A stretch of DNA of 64,000 nt from Pseudomonas sp. GR 6-02 (GCF_001655615.1 NZ_CP011567.1:868001-932000); one strand, 5' to 3'. Counted from the first letter of the stretch, positions 45,219-55,655 are shown. Translations and numbers: made by a program. The notes: generated by a model from the sequence alone, not told the origin.

Positions 45219-45935
45219 TTAAGACGGGCGTAGGCCGCGTTCGAGCCAGAGGCGGCTGGCGAGTGTCACCAGTCCGTCGAGCAGCAAGGCCAGCAGGGCG
45301 GTGCAGGCCGCGCCGAGCAGCAGTTGCGGCTGATTGTTCAGGGCGATGCCGGGGAAAATCAGGCTGCCCAGACTGTTGGCGCCTATCAGGAACGCCAGCG
45401 GTGCGGTCCCGACGTTGATCGCCAGCGCCACACGCACGCCACCGATGATGATCGGCACGGCGTTCGGCAGTTCGACCCGGCACAGCACCTGAGTCGGGGT
45501 CATGCCGATGCCGACGGCGGCTTCCTTGAGCGAACCCTGAACGTTTTTCAGCCCTTCATAGGTGTTGCGCACGATCGGCAACAGCGAAGCCAGGAACAGA
45601 GCGAAGATTGCCGGACCGCTGCCGATGCCGAGGATGCCCAGGGCGATGGCCAGTACGGCGAGCGGCGGCACGGTATTGCCGATGTTGAAGATCTGCATGA
45701 AGCGTTCGGCGCGTCCAACCATGGTCGGGCGGCTGAGGAAGATACCGGCGGGTATGCCCACAACAAGGGCGGCCAGCATGGAAGCGAGGACAAGAATCAG
45801 ATGAGCTTGCAGGTAAAACAACAAATCGTCGCGGTACTGTTCGATCGTGTTGATGCCAATCCAGTGGACCAGCAGGGCCAGAAGAGCGACGACAACCGCA
45901 CCTCCTGTCAGCCCTTTGCCATAGCGAATAGCCAC
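45219..45935 (-). CDS. Osmoprotectant ABC transporter permease (first operon gene), GTG start
   Basis: The 238-residue permease has about six membrane segments and the EAAxxxG-type coupling loop in LKEAAVGIGMTPTQVLCRVELPNAVPIIIGGVR. GTG at 45935 (MAIRYGKGLTGG) is chosen because AAGGAG lies 8 nt upstream; the open frame to 46031 adds 32 residues without membrane features. It begins the permease-binding protein-permease-ATPase operon. The paired permease is at 43624. Confidence 0.87.
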   Translation of the reverse strand: MAIRYGKGLTGGAVVVALLALLVHWIGINTIEQYRDDLLFYLQAHLILVLASMLAALVVGIPAGIFLSRPTMVGRAERFMQIFNIGNTVPPLAVLAIALGILGIGSGPAIFALFLASLLPIVRNTYEGLKNVQGSLKEAAVGIGMTPTQVLCRVELPNAVPIIIGGVRVALAINVGTAPLAFLIGANSLGSLIFPGIALNNQPQLLLGAACTALLALLLDGLVTLASRLWLERGLRPS

Positions 45936-46295
45936 AGGCAGACTCCTTTTTTCAGTCGGCGAACGCAGTCCCGTGTGGCATGCCATTCCTGGCTGCCGGG
46001 AAAATAACGTTCGCGAGAAGCAGCTCTTCATGCTGATGAAACCGCATGAGATAGAGCCATAAGCGCAGCCTCGTCAGGCTAACTTGCTGATTTTTCAGCC
46101 CCTGACGATGGGTCGTAACAGGGGAGTGGACGTCTCCAGCTTTTAAAAGGTTCCATAATCAGCAGCATTTAGCCACCAAGAAGGAGCTGCCCGCGCTGAT
46201 TACGGCCATCGGCAGCTCCTGTGCGTGGTGGTCCGTAGATCACTTTTTAAGCTATACTCGCCGCCCTTTTTTGAATCACCGCCAGGCGATTTCCC
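45936..46295. other. Divergent region between the osmoprotectant operon and prfC
   Basis: This 360-bp gap holds a compound hairpin (outer arms CGTCAGG 46072-46078 and CCTGACG 46101-46107; inner GCTGA/TCAGC) and an inverted repeat AGGAGCTGCC (46182-46191) / GGCAGCTCCT (46211-46220), related to the elements at 32393 and 61278. A good -10, TATACT at 46253-46258, probably belongs to prfC. No gene is seen. Confidence 0.5.
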
Positions 46296-47879
46296 ATGAC
46301 CAAACAGGCCGCCGAAGTCGCGAAACGCCGCACTTTCGCCATTATTTCCCACCCCGATGCCGGTAAGACCACCATCACCGAGAAGCTCTTGCTGATGGGC
46401 AAGGCGATTGCGGTTGCCGGCACGGTGAAATCTCGCAAGTCCGACCGCCATGCCACCTCCGACTGGATGGAAATGGAAAAACAACGGGGTATTTCCATTA
46501 CCACGTCGGTCATGCAGTTCCCGTATCGCGACCACATGATCAACCTGCTCGACACCCCGGGCCACGAAGACTTCTCCGAAGATACTTACCGCACCCTGAC
46601 TGCGGTGGACTCGGCATTGATGGTCCTCGACGGCGGTAAGGGTGTAGAACCACGGACCATCGCCCTGATGGACGTCTGCCGTCTGCGTGACACGCCGATC
46701 GTCAGCTTCATCAACAAACTCGACCGTGACATCCGCGACCCGATCGAACTGCTCGACGAAATCGAAGCGGTCCTGAAGATCAAGGCCGCGCCGATCACCT
46801 GGCCGATCGGTTGCTACCGCGACTTCAAGGGTGTTTATCACCTCGCCGACGACTACATCATCGTCTACACCGCCGGCCACGGTCATGAGCGCACCGAAAC
46901 CAAAATCATCGAGAAGCTCGATTCCGATGAAGCGCGCGCACACTTGGGTGACGAGTACGAGCGTTTCATCGAGCAGCTGGAACTGGTGCAGGGCGCCTGC
47001 CACGAATTCAATCAACAGGAATTCCTCGACGGCCAACTGACCCCGGTGTTCTTTGGTACCGCGCTGGGCAACTTCGGTGTCGATCACGTGCTCGACGCTG
47101 TGGTCGACTGGGCACCGCAACCATTGGCCCGTGTCGCCAACGAGCGCACCGTCGAGCCGGTGGAAGAGAAGTTCAGTGGTTTCGTGTTCAAGATCCAGGC
47201 GAACATGGACCCCAAACACCGCGACCGCATCGCCTTCATGCGCATTTGCTCCGGCAAATACGAAAAGGGCATGAAGATGCGCCATGTGCGCACCGGCAAG
47301 GACGTGCGGATCGGCGACGCGCTGACCTTCTTCTCGTCCGAGCGTGAGCAACTGGAAGAAGCGTTCGCCGGCGACATCATCGGCCTGCACAACCACGGCA
47401 CCATCCAGATCGGCGATACCTTCACCGAAGGCGAAACCCTGGGTTTCACCGGCATCCCGCACTTCGCCCCGGAACTGTTCCGTCGCGTACGCCTGCGCGA
47501 TCCACTGAAATCCAAGCAACTGCGTCAAGGCTTGCAGCAACTGGCCGAAGAAGGCGCCACCCAGGTGTTCTTCCCCGAGCGCAGCAACGACATCATTCTC
47601 GGCGCCGTCGGTGTGCTGCAGTTCGATGTGGTCGCCAGCCGTTTGAAAGAGGAATACAAGGTCGAGTGCTCCTACGAGCCGATCACCGTGTATTCCGCGC
47701 GCTGGATCGAGTCCGGCGACAAGAAGAAGCTTGAGGAATTCACCAACAAGGCCGTGGAAAACCTCGCCCTCGACGGCGGCGGTCACCTGACCTACCTGGC
47801 CCCGACCCGGGTCAACCTGGCACTGATGGAAGAGCGCTGGCCGGACGTGAAATTCCGTGCGACGCGTGAGCATCACTAA
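46296..47879 (+). CDS. prfC: Peptide chain release factor 3
   Basis: RF3 is a GTPase that recycles RF1/RF2 from the ribosome after termination. The 527-residue protein has G1 [15 protein letters not shown] near residue 18, switch I region [22 protein letters not shown]3 DTPGHEDF, G4 [10 protein letters not shown], and the RF3-specific C-terminal domains ([38 protein letters not shown]). Length and order match E. coli RF3. It is monocistronic with a strong terminator and a TATACT -10 about 40 bp upstream. Confidence 0.97.
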   Translation: MTKQAAEVAKRRTFAIISHPDAGKTTITEKLLLMGKAIAVAGTVKSRKSDRHATSDWMEMEKQRGISITTSVMQFPYRDHMINLLDTPGHEDFSEDTYRTLTAVDSALMVLDGGKGVEPRTIALMDVCRLRDTPIVSFINKLDRDIRDPIELLDEIEAVLKIKAAPITWPIGCYRDFKGVYHLADDYIIVYTAGHGHERTETKIIEKLDSDEARAHLGDEYERFIEQLELVQGACHEFNQQEFLDGQLTPVFFGTALGNFGVDHVLDAVVDWAPQPLARVANERTVEPVEEKFSGFVFKIQANMDPKHRDRIAFMRICSGKYEKGMKMRHVRTGKDVRIGDALTFFSSEREQLEEAFAGDIIGLHNHGTIQIGDTFTEGETLGFTGIPHFAPELFRRVRLRDPLKSKQLRQGLQQLAEEGATQVFFPERSNDIILGAVGVLQFDVVASRLKEEYKVECSYEPITVYSARWIESGDKKKLEEFTNKAVENLALDGGGHLTYLAPTRVNLALMEERWPDVKFRATREHH

Positions 47880-47898
47880 GCGCTGAGTTGCAAACCCC

Positions 47899-47931
47899 AA
47901 AGCCCCGATGCGCGAGTCTCGGGGCTTTTTA
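47899..47931 (+). terminator. Intrinsic terminator of prfC
   Basis: Arms AAAGCCCCGA (47899-47908) and TCGGGGCTTT (47919-47928) are followed by T residues. Confidence 0.85.
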
Positions 47932-48172
47932 TTGTCTGGGCTGTGTACCGCACCGAAGCGACTCGGTTGTCCGGGCGCAACAGGGTTCTTCCTTCCGTGC
48001 TCGGCGAGCCCGCATCACTTAGTTGATCTGGTTATAGGCATTATTCGAAACCAATCTCCCTTCTCACGGCATTTCCCGACCTTCGTTAGCGTCCTATCTG
48101 GAGAATCGCGCTAAATTTCTCTCTGCGCCATTCCGGCACCCATGCTTCACCCAAGAAAGGATGGAATCGGCT

Positions 48173-48388
48173 ATGAGCATTATTCAACGCATAGTGTTGC
48201 TGCTGAAGGTTTTGGTGATGCTATCCCTCGGCACGTCAGCGGCGTGGGCGGAGTGCACGAACCATGATGAACAGGCCTGGAGCGGGCAAGGCGTGCACAG
48301 CGAGCTGATGCTCGCCGCATCGGAATCGGGTAGCTCGAACGATGATGACTCGACCGACGACTCGGACAGCAACGAAGACGACACTTGA
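48173..48388 (+). CDS. Small secreted acidic protein, function unknown
   Basis: The 71-residue product has a clear signal peptide (MSIIQRIVLLLKVLVMLSLG, cleavage probably after AWA). The mature part is only ~45 residues, with one cysteine (ECTNHDE) and an Asp/Ser-rich tail of alternating SS/DD/ED. ATG 48161 would add MESA; 48173 has better spacing from the AAAGG at 48156-48160. I do not recognise the family. The strong signal peptide, own terminators and typical wobble use argue for a real gene. Metal binding by the acidic tail is a possibility only. Confidence 0.6.
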   Translation: MSIIQRIVLLLKVLVMLSLGTSAAWAECTNHDEQAWSGQGVHSELMLAASESGSSNDDDSTDDSDSNEDDT

Positions 48389-48405
48389 GCCTGAATGACA
48401 GGCAA

Positions 48406-48453
48406 AAGAAAACCCCGTCTGCCTGACTGATGCGCAGTCGGGGCAGAAGGGGT
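48406..48453 (+). terminator. Hairpin downstream of the small secreted gene
   Basis: AAACCCC-TCTGCC...CAGTCG and GGCAGA-GGGGTTT arms form a long stem with small bulges. It is one of two hairpins before the dppF end. Confidence 0.5.
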
Positions 48454-48471
48454 TTGGTTAACTCAGCAAAA

Positions 48472-48500
48472 GCGCGCCCCGGCACCGGGGCGCGTTTTTT
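48472..48500. terminator. Bidirectional terminator next to dppF
   Basis: GCGCCCCGG and CCGGGGCGC form a GC-rich stem with a CA loop, followed by seven T residues that abut the dppF stop. It separates the plus-strand small gene from the minus-strand dpp cluster. Confidence 0.85.
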
Positions 48501-49481
48501 TCAGGCCGCGCCGTCGAGGAATTGCTCGGCGTAGTGGCAAGCCACTTGGCGTGTGTCGAGCAGACGCAGGGCCGGCTCTTCGATGGCACAGCGCTCGGTC
48601 GCGTACGGGCAGCGCTTGTGGAAGGCGCAGCCGGACGGTGGATTCAGCGGGTTTGGCAGTTCGCCGACGATCTTGATTTTCGGCTTGTCCGGATCCGGGT
48701 GAATGGTCGGCGTCGCCGACAACAACGCCTGGGTGTACGGGTGCAGGGGACGGGTGTAGATGTCCTCTTTCGGCCCCATTTCCACCGGACGGCCGAGGTA
48801 CATCACCATCACGTGATCGGCAACGTGGCGTACCACCGCCAGGTTGTGGGAGATGAACACGTAGGCGGTGTTGAACTCTTGCTGCAAATCCATGAACAGG
48901 TTGAGTACCTGCGCCTGAATCGACACGTCCAGCGCCGAGGTCGGTTCGTCCGCCACCAGCACTTTCGGCTGCAACATCATCGCGCGGGCCAGGGCGATCC
49001 GCTGGCGCTGACCGCCGGAGAACATGTGCGGATAGCGCTGGTAGTGCTCGGGACGCAAGCCCACCTGCTTCATCATCGCCTGGACTTTCTCGCGACGTTC
49101 GGCGGCGGAAAGGTTGGTGTTGATCAATAGCGGTTCAGCCAGTTGATCACCGATTTTCTGCCGTGGATTCAACGACGCGTACGGGCTCTGGAACACCATC
49201 TGCACATCTTTGCGCAGTTGCTTGCGCTGAGCCTTGTCGGCGCCGGCGACTTCCTGCCCGGCGATTTTCAATGAGCCGGAGGATGGCTCTTCGATCAACG
49301 TCAGGGCACGGGCCAGGGTGGATTTGCCGCAACCGGACTCACCCACGACAGCGAGGGTCTTGCCGGCTTCCAGTTCGAACGACACACCGTTGAGGGCGCG
49401 TACGGTCGCATGACCCTTGAACAGGCCGCGAGACACTTCGTAGTGACGGGTCAGGTTGCGGGCGGTAAGTACGACGGCCAT
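48501..49481 (-). CDS. dppF: Dipeptide ABC transporter ATP-binding protein DppF
   Basis: DppF is one of two ATPases of the dipeptide importer. The 326 residues carry Walker A GESGCGKST near residue 49, signature FSGGQRQRIALARAM, Walker B VLVADEPTSALD and the oligopeptide-family C-terminal region with GCAFHKRCPYATERC, whose cysteines match the iron-sulfur or cysteine motif of these ATPases. The ATG overlaps the dppD stop by one base (TAATG). It is the last gene of dppBCDF. Confidence 0.95.
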   Translation of the reverse strand: MAVVLTARNLTRHYEVSRGLFKGHATVRALNGVSFELEAGKTLAVVGESGCGKSTLARALTLIEEPSSGSLKIAGQEVAGADKAQRKQLRKDVQMVFQSPYASLNPRQKIGDQLAEPLLINTNLSAAERREKVQAMMKQVGLRPEHYQRYPHMFSGGQRQRIALARAMMLQPKVLVADEPTSALDVSIQAQVLNLFMDLQQEFNTAYVFISHNLAVVRHVADHVMVMYLGRPVEMGPKEDIYTRPLHPYTQALLSATPTIHPDPDKPKIKIVGELPNPLNPPSGCAFHKRCPYATERCAIEEPALRLLDTRQVACHYAEQFLDGAA

Positions 49482-50449
49482 TACGCCACCTCCTGGTTCA
49501 ACGGGTAGAAGCAGCGGGCGAGGCTGTTGCTTTTCTGGTCAAGGGCTGGACGCTGGGTGCGGCAATTGTCTTGCACGTACGGGCAGCGCGGCGACAGCAG
49601 GCAACCTTGCGGACGGTCGTAACGACCGGGAACGATGCCCGGTAGCGTCGACAGGCGCGCAGCACCCAGGCTGTGTTCTGGAATGGCCTTGAGCAGCGCT
49701 TCGCTGTACGGGTGCGCCGGAATGTCGAACAGTTGTGGCACCTGACCGACTTCAACCGCTTGACCGGCGTACATCACGCACACGCGCTGGGCGGTTTCGG
49801 CCACGACCGCGAGGTCGTGAGTAATCAGCACCAGGCCCATGTTCTGCTCTTTCTGCAGGGCCAGCAGCAGGTCCATGATCTGCGCCTGAATCGTTACGTC
49901 GAGTGCGGTGGTCGGTTCGTCGGCGATCAGCAGTTTTGGTTCGCCGGCAATCGCCATGGCGATTGCAACACGCTGGCTCATGCCGCCGGAAAGTTGATGC
50001 GGGTAGGCATCCATACGGCTGGCGGCGCCGGGGATTTCCACTTTTTCCAGCAGTTCGATGGCGCGCTTGCGAGCGTCCTTCCTGGACATTTTCAGGTGCA
50101 GGCGCAGCACTTCTTCAATCTGGAAGCCCACGGTGTAGCTCGGGTTCAGCGCGGTCATCGGGTCCTGGAAGACCATGGCCAGGTCTTTGCCGACGATCTG
50201 TCGACGCTGACGGTTGCTGAGCGCGAGCATGTTCTTGCCGTCGAAATTCAGGGCGTCGGCGGTGACGATCCCCGGACGCTCGATCAGGCCCATCAGCGCC
50301 ATCATGGTCACGGACTTGCCGGAACCCGATTCGCCAACGATGGCCAGCACTTCGCCCTTTTCCACGGATATGTCGAGACCATCGACCACCGGAACGGCGT
50401 TGGCGTCGCCGAAGCGAACGTTGAGATTCTTGATTTCTAACAGTGACAT
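49481..50449 (-). CDS. dppD: Dipeptide ABC transporter ATP-binding protein DppD
   Basis: The 322-residue ATPase pairs with DppF. It shows Walker [11 protein letters not shown], signature [15 protein letters not shown], Walker [13 protein letters not shown] and the C-terminal cysteine-containing segment [18 protein letters not shown] 50449 ([15 protein letters not shown]) follows GGAGAT; the 15 upstream codons in the open frame belong to the end of dppC. It starts 10 nt after dppC. Confidence 0.95.
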   Translation of the reverse strand: MSLLEIKNLNVRFGDANAVPVVDGLDISVEKGEVLAIVGESGSGKSVTMMALMGLIERPGIVTADALNFDGKNMLALSNRQRRQIVGKDLAMVFQDPMTALNPSYTVGFQIEEVLRLHLKMSRKDARKRAIELLEKVEIPGAASRMDAYPHQLSGGMSQRVAIAMAIAGEPKLLIADEPTTALDVTIQAQIMDLLLALQKEQNMGLVLITHDLAVVAETAQRVCVMYAGQAVEVGQVPQLFDIPAHPYSEALLKAIPEHSLGAARLSTLPGIVPGRYDRPQGCLLSPRCPYVQDNCRTQRPALDQKSNSLARCFYPLNQEVA

Positions 50450-50459
50450 TTGAATCTCC

Positions 50460-51377
50460 TCAGGCGGCGTTCTTGAGTTTCGGGTCCAGCGCATCGCGCA
50501 GGCCGTCGCCCATCAAGTTGATTGCCAGCACGCTGAGCAAAATGGTCAAACCAGGCAAGCTCACCACCCACCAGGCGCGTTCGATGTAGTCGCGAGCCGA
50601 AGCCAGCATGGTGCCCCACTCAGGGGTTGGCGGTTGTACGCCAAGGCCGAGGAAGCCCAGTGCCGCGGCATCGAGAATCGCCGAGGAGAAACTCAAGGTG
50701 GCCTGAACAATCAGCGGCGCCATGCAGTTGGGCAGCACGGTGACGAACATCAGGCGAGGCAGACCGGCACCGGCCAGGCGCGCGGCGGTCACGTAGTCGC
50801 GGTTCAATTCGCCCATCACCGCGGCGCGGGTCAGACGAACATAGGACGGCAACGAAACCACGGCGATGGCAATAATGGTGTTGATCAGGCCAGGGCCGAG
50901 GATGGCGACAATTGCCACCGCCAGCAGCAGGGACGGCAGGGCCAGCATGATGTCCATCAGACGCATGATGGTCGGGCCGAGCACGCGCGGGAAGAACCCG
51001 GCGAACAGTCCCATCAGGATGCCTGGAATCAGCGACATCACCACCGATGACAAGCCGATCAGCAGGGACAGGCGCGAGCCGTGAATCAAACGCGACAGCA
51101 GGTCACGACCGAGTTCATCGGTACCCAGCAGGAACTGGATATGCCCGCTTTCCAGCCAGGAGGGCGGGGTCAGCAGGAAGTCGCGGTACTGTTCGCTCGG
51201 GTTATGCGGTGCGACCCATGGGGCGAAGATCGCGCAGAAAATCACCAGCAGCATGAACATCAGGCCGGCGACAGCGCCTTTGTTCCTGGAGAACGCATGC
51301 CAGAATTCTTTGTAGGGCGACGGATACAGCAGGCTTTGATCGACTGCTACCGGTGTAGTGAGAGTGGTCATGGTCAT
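50460..51377 (-). CDS. dppC: Dipeptide ABC transporter permease DppC
   Basis: The 305-residue permease has six predicted TM segments, an N-terminal OppC_N-type extension ([27 protein letters not shown]), and the coupling loop [30 protein letters not shown]. The start is at 51377 (MTMTTL); ATG 51371 is a near alternative. The long open frame to 51527 overlaps dppB and is not used. It is 5 nt from the dppB stop. Confidence 0.93.
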   Translation of the reverse strand: MTMTTLTTPVAVDQSLLYPSPYKEFWHAFSRNKGAVAGLMFMLLVIFCAIFAPWVAPHNPSEQYRDFLLTPPSWLESGHIQFLLGTDELGRDLLSRLIHGSRLSLLIGLSSVVMSLIPGILMGLFAGFFPRVLGPTIMRLMDIMLALPSLLLAVAIVAILGPGLINTIIAIAVVSLPSYVRLTRAAVMGELNRDYVTAARLAGAGLPRLMFVTVLPNCMAPLIVQATLSFSSAILDAAALGFLGLGVQPPTPEWGTMLASARDYIERAWWVVSLPGLTILLSVLAINLMGDGLRDALDPKLKNAA

Positions 51378-51382
51378 TGATC

Positions 51383-52393
51383 TCAGCGCTGATGACGGAT
51401 GCGTGGGTTGGCAAAGCCGTAGAGGATGTCCACTACGAAGTTGACCAGAATCACCAGGCAGGCGATTAACAGGATGCCGTTCTGCACCACGGGATAGTCC
51501 CGTGCGCCAATGGCTTCGATCAGCCATTTGCCGATGCCGGGCCAGGAGAAGATGGTTTCGGTCAGGACCGCGCCGGCCAGCAGCGTGCCGACTTGCAGGC
51601 CGACCACCGTCAGTACCGGAATCAGCGCATTGCGCAGACCGTGCACGAATACCACGCGCGATGGCGACAGGCCTTTGGCGCGGGCGGTGCGGATGTAGTC
51701 TTCACGCAGCACTTCGAGCATCGACGAACGGGTCATCCGCGCAATCACCGCCAGCGGGATGGTGCCGAGCACGATGGCTGGCAGGATCAGGTGATGCAGG
51801 GCATCGAAGAACGCTCCGACGTCATCGGCCAGCAACGTATCGATGAGCATGAAGCCGGTGCGTGGCTCGATGTCGTAGAGCAGGTCGATCCGCCCGGATA
51901 CCGGGGTCCAGCCCAGGCTCACCGAGAAGAACATGATCAGGATCAGGCCCCACCAGAAGATCGGCATCGAGTATCCCGCCAGGGAGACACCCATTACCCC
52001 ATGGTCGAACAGGGACCCTCGCTTGAGTGCCGCGATCACCCCGGCCAGAAGGCCCAGGATGCCGGCGAACAACATGGCGGCCGAGGCCAGTTCCAGGGTC
52101 GCGGGGAATAGAGAGCTGAACTCGGTCCAGACGCTTTCACGGGTACGCAGGGATTCGCCGAGATCGCCGTGGGCCAGTTTGCCAATGTAATCCAGGTATT
52201 GGGCATACAGCGGTTTGTTCAGACCTAGGCGTTCCATTGCCTGAGCATGCATTTCGGGGTCGACCCGACGTTCGCCCATCATCACTTCCACGGGGTCGCC
52301 AGGAATCATGCGGATCAACGCGAAAGTCAACAAGGTGATGCCGAAGAACGTGGGGATCAGTAACCCCAATCGGCGGGCAATAAAACTAAACAT
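51383..52393 (-). CDS. dppB: Dipeptide ABC transporter permease DppB
   Basis: The 336-residue permease starts MFSFIARRLGLLIPTFFGIT, the classical DppB/OppB N-terminal helix, followed by RMIPGDPVEVMMGERRVDPE and five further TM segments. The coupling loop is YIRTARAKGLSPSRVVFVHGLRNALIPVLTVVG. With DppC it forms the channel that receives peptides from the binding proteins encoded upstream. A 14-bp hairpin separates it from the adjacent binding-protein gene. Confidence 0.95.
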   Translation of the reverse strand: MFSFIARRLGLLIPTFFGITLLTFALIRMIPGDPVEVMMGERRVDPEMHAQAMERLGLNKPLYAQYLDYIGKLAHGDLGESLRTRESVWTEFSSLFPATLELASAAMLFAGILGLLAGVIAALKRGSLFDHGVMGVSLAGYSMPIFWWGLILIMFFSVSLGWTPVSGRIDLLYDIEPRTGFMLIDTLLADDVGAFFDALHHLILPAIVLGTIPLAVIARMTRSSMLEVLREDYIRTARAKGLSPSRVVFVHGLRNALIPVLTVVGLQVGTLLAGAVLTETIFSWPGIGKWLIEAIGARDYPVVQNGILLIACLVILVNFVVDILYGFANPRIRHQR

Positions 52394-52426
52394 CTTGTGT
52401 GGTACCTCATCAGCCGGTTAGGCATG

Positions 52427-52458
52427 CCCGGTATCGCTGGGGTCAGCGATGCCGGGCG
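52427..52458 (-). terminator. Intercistronic hairpin between dppA4-type gene and dppB
   Basis: GCCCGGTATCGCTG (52427-52440) pairs with CAGCGATGCCGGGC (52445-52458) with one G-T. No T-run follows on the minus strand. It probably protects the binding-protein mRNA and lowers permease expression relative to it. Confidence 0.65.
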
Positions 52459-52466
52459 TTTCTTAT

Positions 52467-54065
52467 CTACTTCACCTGGGTGGTGGCGAAGTTGTTAGTG
52501 GTGAGGGGGCTAATGTGATAACCCTCTACGTTGGTGCGCATTGCAGTGAACATGCGGGTGTGCGCCATGCTGATCCATGGCTGGTCCTGATTGAAAACGT
52601 CCTGGGCCTGTTCGTAGAGCGCCGTGCGTTCAGCCGGGTTCACTTTGGCCCGTGCTTCGTCGATCAGCGCCTGGAACTTTTCATTGCACCAGCGAGCGTA
52701 GTTTTCGCCGTTCTTGGCGGCCTCACAACTGAGCATAGGCGTCAGGAAGTTATCCGGGTCGCCGTTATCGCCTGCCCAACCGGCGGACACCATATCGTGC
52801 TCGCCGTTCTTCGCGCGCTTGAGCATCTCGCCCCATTCCATGACACGAATATCGACCTTGATGCCGACCTTGGCCAGATCTGCCTGCATCATTTGTGCGC
52901 CGAGCATCGGATTAGGGTTGGTCGGGCCGCCGCCGTTACGGGTGAACAGGGTGAACACGGTGCCCTCCGGTACCCCGGCTTCCTTGAGCAGGGCACGAGC
53001 CTTGTCGAGGTCGCGAGGCGGGTTGGTCAGTTTATGGTTGTAGCCCAGCAGGGTGTCCGGGTACGGGTTGACCGCCACCGTCGCATTGCCCTTGCCGAAC
53101 AGCGCGTTGACATAGGCCTCTTTGTCGAACGCGATGTCGATGGCTTTGCGCACCCGCACGTCGCTCATGTACTTGCGGGAGGTGTTCATGGCGACATAGG
53201 AGACGGTCATCGCGTTCAGCTCATCAACCTTCAGGTTGGTGTCTTTCTTGATGCTCGGGATGTCATCCGGTTTTGGATACAGCGCGATCTGGCACTCGTT
53301 GGCCTTGAGCTTTTGCAGGCGCACGTTGTTGTCGGTGGCAATCGCCAGGACCAGCGCATCAGCCGGTGGCTTGCCACGGAAGTAGTCCGGGTTGGCCTTG
53401 AAGCGCACCTGGGCGTCCTTGGCGTAACGCTGGAAGATGAAGGGGCCGGTGCCGACCGGTTTGTTGTTCAGGTCGCCGGTCTTGTTGGCCTTGAGCAGTT
53501 GATCGGCGTACTCGGCGGAGTAGATCGAGGAGAAGGCCATGGCAATGTCGGCCAGGAACGGCGCTTCGCGGCGGGTCAGGGTGAACTTGACCGTGTTGTC
53601 GTCGACTTTCTCTACGCTTTTGAGCAGTTCCTTGAAGCCCATGCTCTCAAAGTACGGGAAGCCCACGCTCGACAGCTTGTGCCATGGGTGATTCGGGTCC
53701 AGCTGACGCTGGAAGCTCCAGACCACGTCGTCGGCGTTCATGTCGCGGGTCGGCTTGAAGTAATCGGTGGTGTGAAACTTGACGCCTTTGCGCAGGTGGA
53801 ACGTGTAGGTCAGGCCGTCTTCACTGATGTCCCAGGATTCGGCCAGCGCCGGAATCACTTCAGTGGTGCCGGGCTTGAAGTCCGCCAGGCGATTGAAGAT
53901 GGTTTCGGCCACTGCGTCGGCTGTGACTGCAGTCGTGTACTGGGCCATATCGAAGCCTTCCGGGCTGGCTTCGGTACAGACCACCAAGGGTTTGGCCGAG
54001 ACGCCAACAGCGACACTCAGCAATGCGGCAGCGATGGCCGCTCGTAGGGGAAGCATTTTCATCAA
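52467..54065 (-). CDS. Peptide ABC transporter substrate-binding protein (dppA4 position)
   Basis: The 532-residue periplasmic protein has a signal peptide ending VGVSA-KPLVV and the SBP family 5 fold (VCTEASPEGFDMAQYTT, YTFHLRKGVKFHTTDYFKP, NNKPVGTGPFIFQRY, AGWAGDNGDPDNFL). It lies directly before dppBCDF and is therefore the likeliest dedicated binding protein of the transporter. It is the most diverged of the four paralogs in this cluster, with VTADAVAET where two of the others have TDFDASAET. Confidence 0.92.
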   Translation of the reverse strand: MMKMLPLRAAIAAALLSVAVGVSAKPLVVCTEASPEGFDMAQYTTAVTADAVAETIFNRLADFKPGTTEVIPALAESWDISEDGLTYTFHLRKGVKFHTTDYFKPTRDMNADDVVWSFQRQLDPNHPWHKLSSVGFPYFESMGFKELLKSVEKVDDNTVKFTLTRREAPFLADIAMAFSSIYSAEYADQLLKANKTGDLNNKPVGTGPFIFQRYAKDAQVRFKANPDYFRGKPPADALVLAIATDNNVRLQKLKANECQIALYPKPDDIPSIKKDTNLKVDELNAMTVSYVAMNTSRKYMSDVRVRKAIDIAFDKEAYVNALFGKGNATVAVNPYPDTLLGYNHKLTNPPRDLDKARALLKEAGVPEGTVFTLFTRNGGGPTNPNPMLGAQMMQADLAKVGIKVDIRVMEWGEMLKRAKNGEHDMVSAGWAGDNGDPDNFLTPMLSCEAAKNGENYARWCNEKFQALIDEARAKVNPAERTALYEQAQDVFNQDQPWISMAHTRMFTAMRTNVEGYHISPLTTNNFATTQVK

Positions 54066-54139
54066 GAACCCTCTGCAATCGGTTGAACAGGAAAAAACCG
54101 AACGGCCGACTCGTCATGAGTCAGCCGCCGGCGTGCGTT

Positions 54140-55573
54140 TTACAAAATGTTGAACGGGATGGTGGTCACGAGACGGAACTCGTTGATGCTGCCATCCGCC
54201 TGGTTTTCGCTGGCACGGTGCGCGGTGTAGGTTGCGCGAACAGTGGTGGCCTTCAGCGGGCCGCTCTGCAGGGCGTAGGTCGCACCGATACCGTATTCGT
54301 AATGGGTTTCGCCATCCTGGGCCTGGATACCGTCGTAACCCTTGCCTGCTACGCCTTCATTGCCGGTGTAGTGAGTACCGTCGATGCCCCAGCCACGTGC
54401 CTGGTAGATGTTGAACTTCAGACCTGGCACGCCGTATTCGGCCATGTTCAGACCGTAGGCAATCTGGAAGGACTTCTCGTTCGGGCCGTTGAAGTCCGAC
54501 AGCAGGGAGTTGGCCAGGTAGATGCCGTTGGTTTCGTGCAGGTAGTCGAAGTACTCGTTACCGTTCACTTCCTGGTAGGAGAAGGTCAGGCTGTGGGCCT
54601 GGTGGGTCAGGCCGAACGACAGGGAGTAGGTGTCGTTGTCGATTTTGCCTATGAGGGCTTTACCTTCTTCCTGGGTTTTGTAGTAGTTCAGGCCGGTGGT
54701 CAGGCTCAGGACCTGGCTGTCGCCCAGCACATGACTGGCGCCGAAGTAGTACTGGTTCCAGATGTCTTCGGCCTGGGTCGCCCAAAGGCTGGTGGTCAGG
54801 CTGGCGAATGGGGTGTAGGTGATACCGCCGGTGTAGATGTGATCGGTTTCAACGATGCCGTTGGCGTATTCGGTGCGGAATTTACGCTGGCTTTCTTCGG
54901 TACGCGGAGAGTTGCGATCGAAGGTGGCCAGGTCGAAAGCCAGGTTGTTCAGCTCTTCGCTGTGGATGGCCACACCTTCGAAGCTCGAAGGCAGCGCACG
55001 GTTACCGATGACATCGACCATCGGGCTGCTGAAGTTCATGCGGCCAGCGGTCAGGGTAGTGTTGGAGACACGGGCCTTGACGTTGGCCAGGCCCAGTTTG
55101 CTCCACTGGCCGACGGCGTCACCACCTTCTTCGGTCAGGGTACGGTTGTTGCCCGCGCCAGGACGGGTTCCCGGTGCGCCGCCGTTGTTGGACGCCAGAT
55201 CCTTGCGATCACGATCCAGAGCGATGGCGTTGTAGGCCGCCACTTCGGTACTGAAACCTACGGTGCCTTGAGTGAAGCCGGAGTTGTACTTGAGGATGGT
55301 GCCCTGAACCCAGTTGATACGACGATCAGTCGGGGTTGATACACCGTCTTTCTTGTAGCTGAACGTGCCGCCACGTTTCAGTTGCTCGTTGGCATACCAG
55401 TTACGCGTGCTACCGGTGATCGACTGCCCTTCGACGAAGCCAGTGGCTTCACTCTGAGCACTTTTCTCATTCACGGTAACCGGGGTGAACGCCTGGCTCT
55501 GGGATTCTGCGTAAGCCGTGGCGGTCACGCTGCTGATGGCCAAGGCCAATAACGCGGTGCTGCTCAGTTTCAT
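54140..55573 (-). CDS. opdP: OprD-family outer-membrane porin (OpdP position)
   Basis: The 477-residue protein starts with signal peptide MKLSSTALLALAISSVTATAYA and shows the OprD pattern: GFVEGQSITGSTRNWYANE near the N-terminus, alternating beta-strand segments, and a C-terminal EFRLVTTIPFNIL end. In P. aeruginosa OpdP takes up glycine-glutamate and peptides, and its gene lies within the dpp cluster as here. The mature N-terminal residues include a Ser/Gln-rich stretch. Together with the binding proteins and DppBCDF it makes a complete peptide uptake route. A perfect palindrome (55656-55667) lies upstream. Confidence 0.92.
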   Translation of the reverse strand: MKLSSTALLALAISSVTATAYAESQSQAFTPVTVNEKSAQSEATGFVEGQSITGSTRNWYANEQLKRGGTFSYKKDGVSTPTDRRINWVQGTILKYNSGFTQGTVGFSTEVAAYNAIALDRDRKDLASNNGGAPGTRPGAGNNRTLTEEGGDAVGQWSKLGLANVKARVSNTTLTAGRMNFSSPMVDVIGNRALPSSFEGVAIHSEELNNLAFDLATFDRNSPRTEESQRKFRTEYANGIVETDHIYTGGITYTPFASLTTSLWATQAEDIWNQYYFGASHVLGDSQVLSLTTGLNYYKTQEEGKALIGKIDNDTYSLSFGLTHQAHSLTFSYQEVNGNEYFDYLHETNGIYLANSLLSDFNGPNEKSFQIAYGLNMAEYGVPGLKFNIYQARGWGIDGTHYTGNEGVAGKGYDGIQAQDGETHYEYGIGATYALQSGPLKATTVRATYTAHRASENQADGSINEFRLVTTIPFNIL

Positions 55574-55655
55574 GTGTGAAGCTCCTTTCTTTCTTTTTTT
55601 AATGCCGGTCTTTTTTGGTGATCCGGCTATTTGGTTTAGAACTCGTTCAGGCTTC

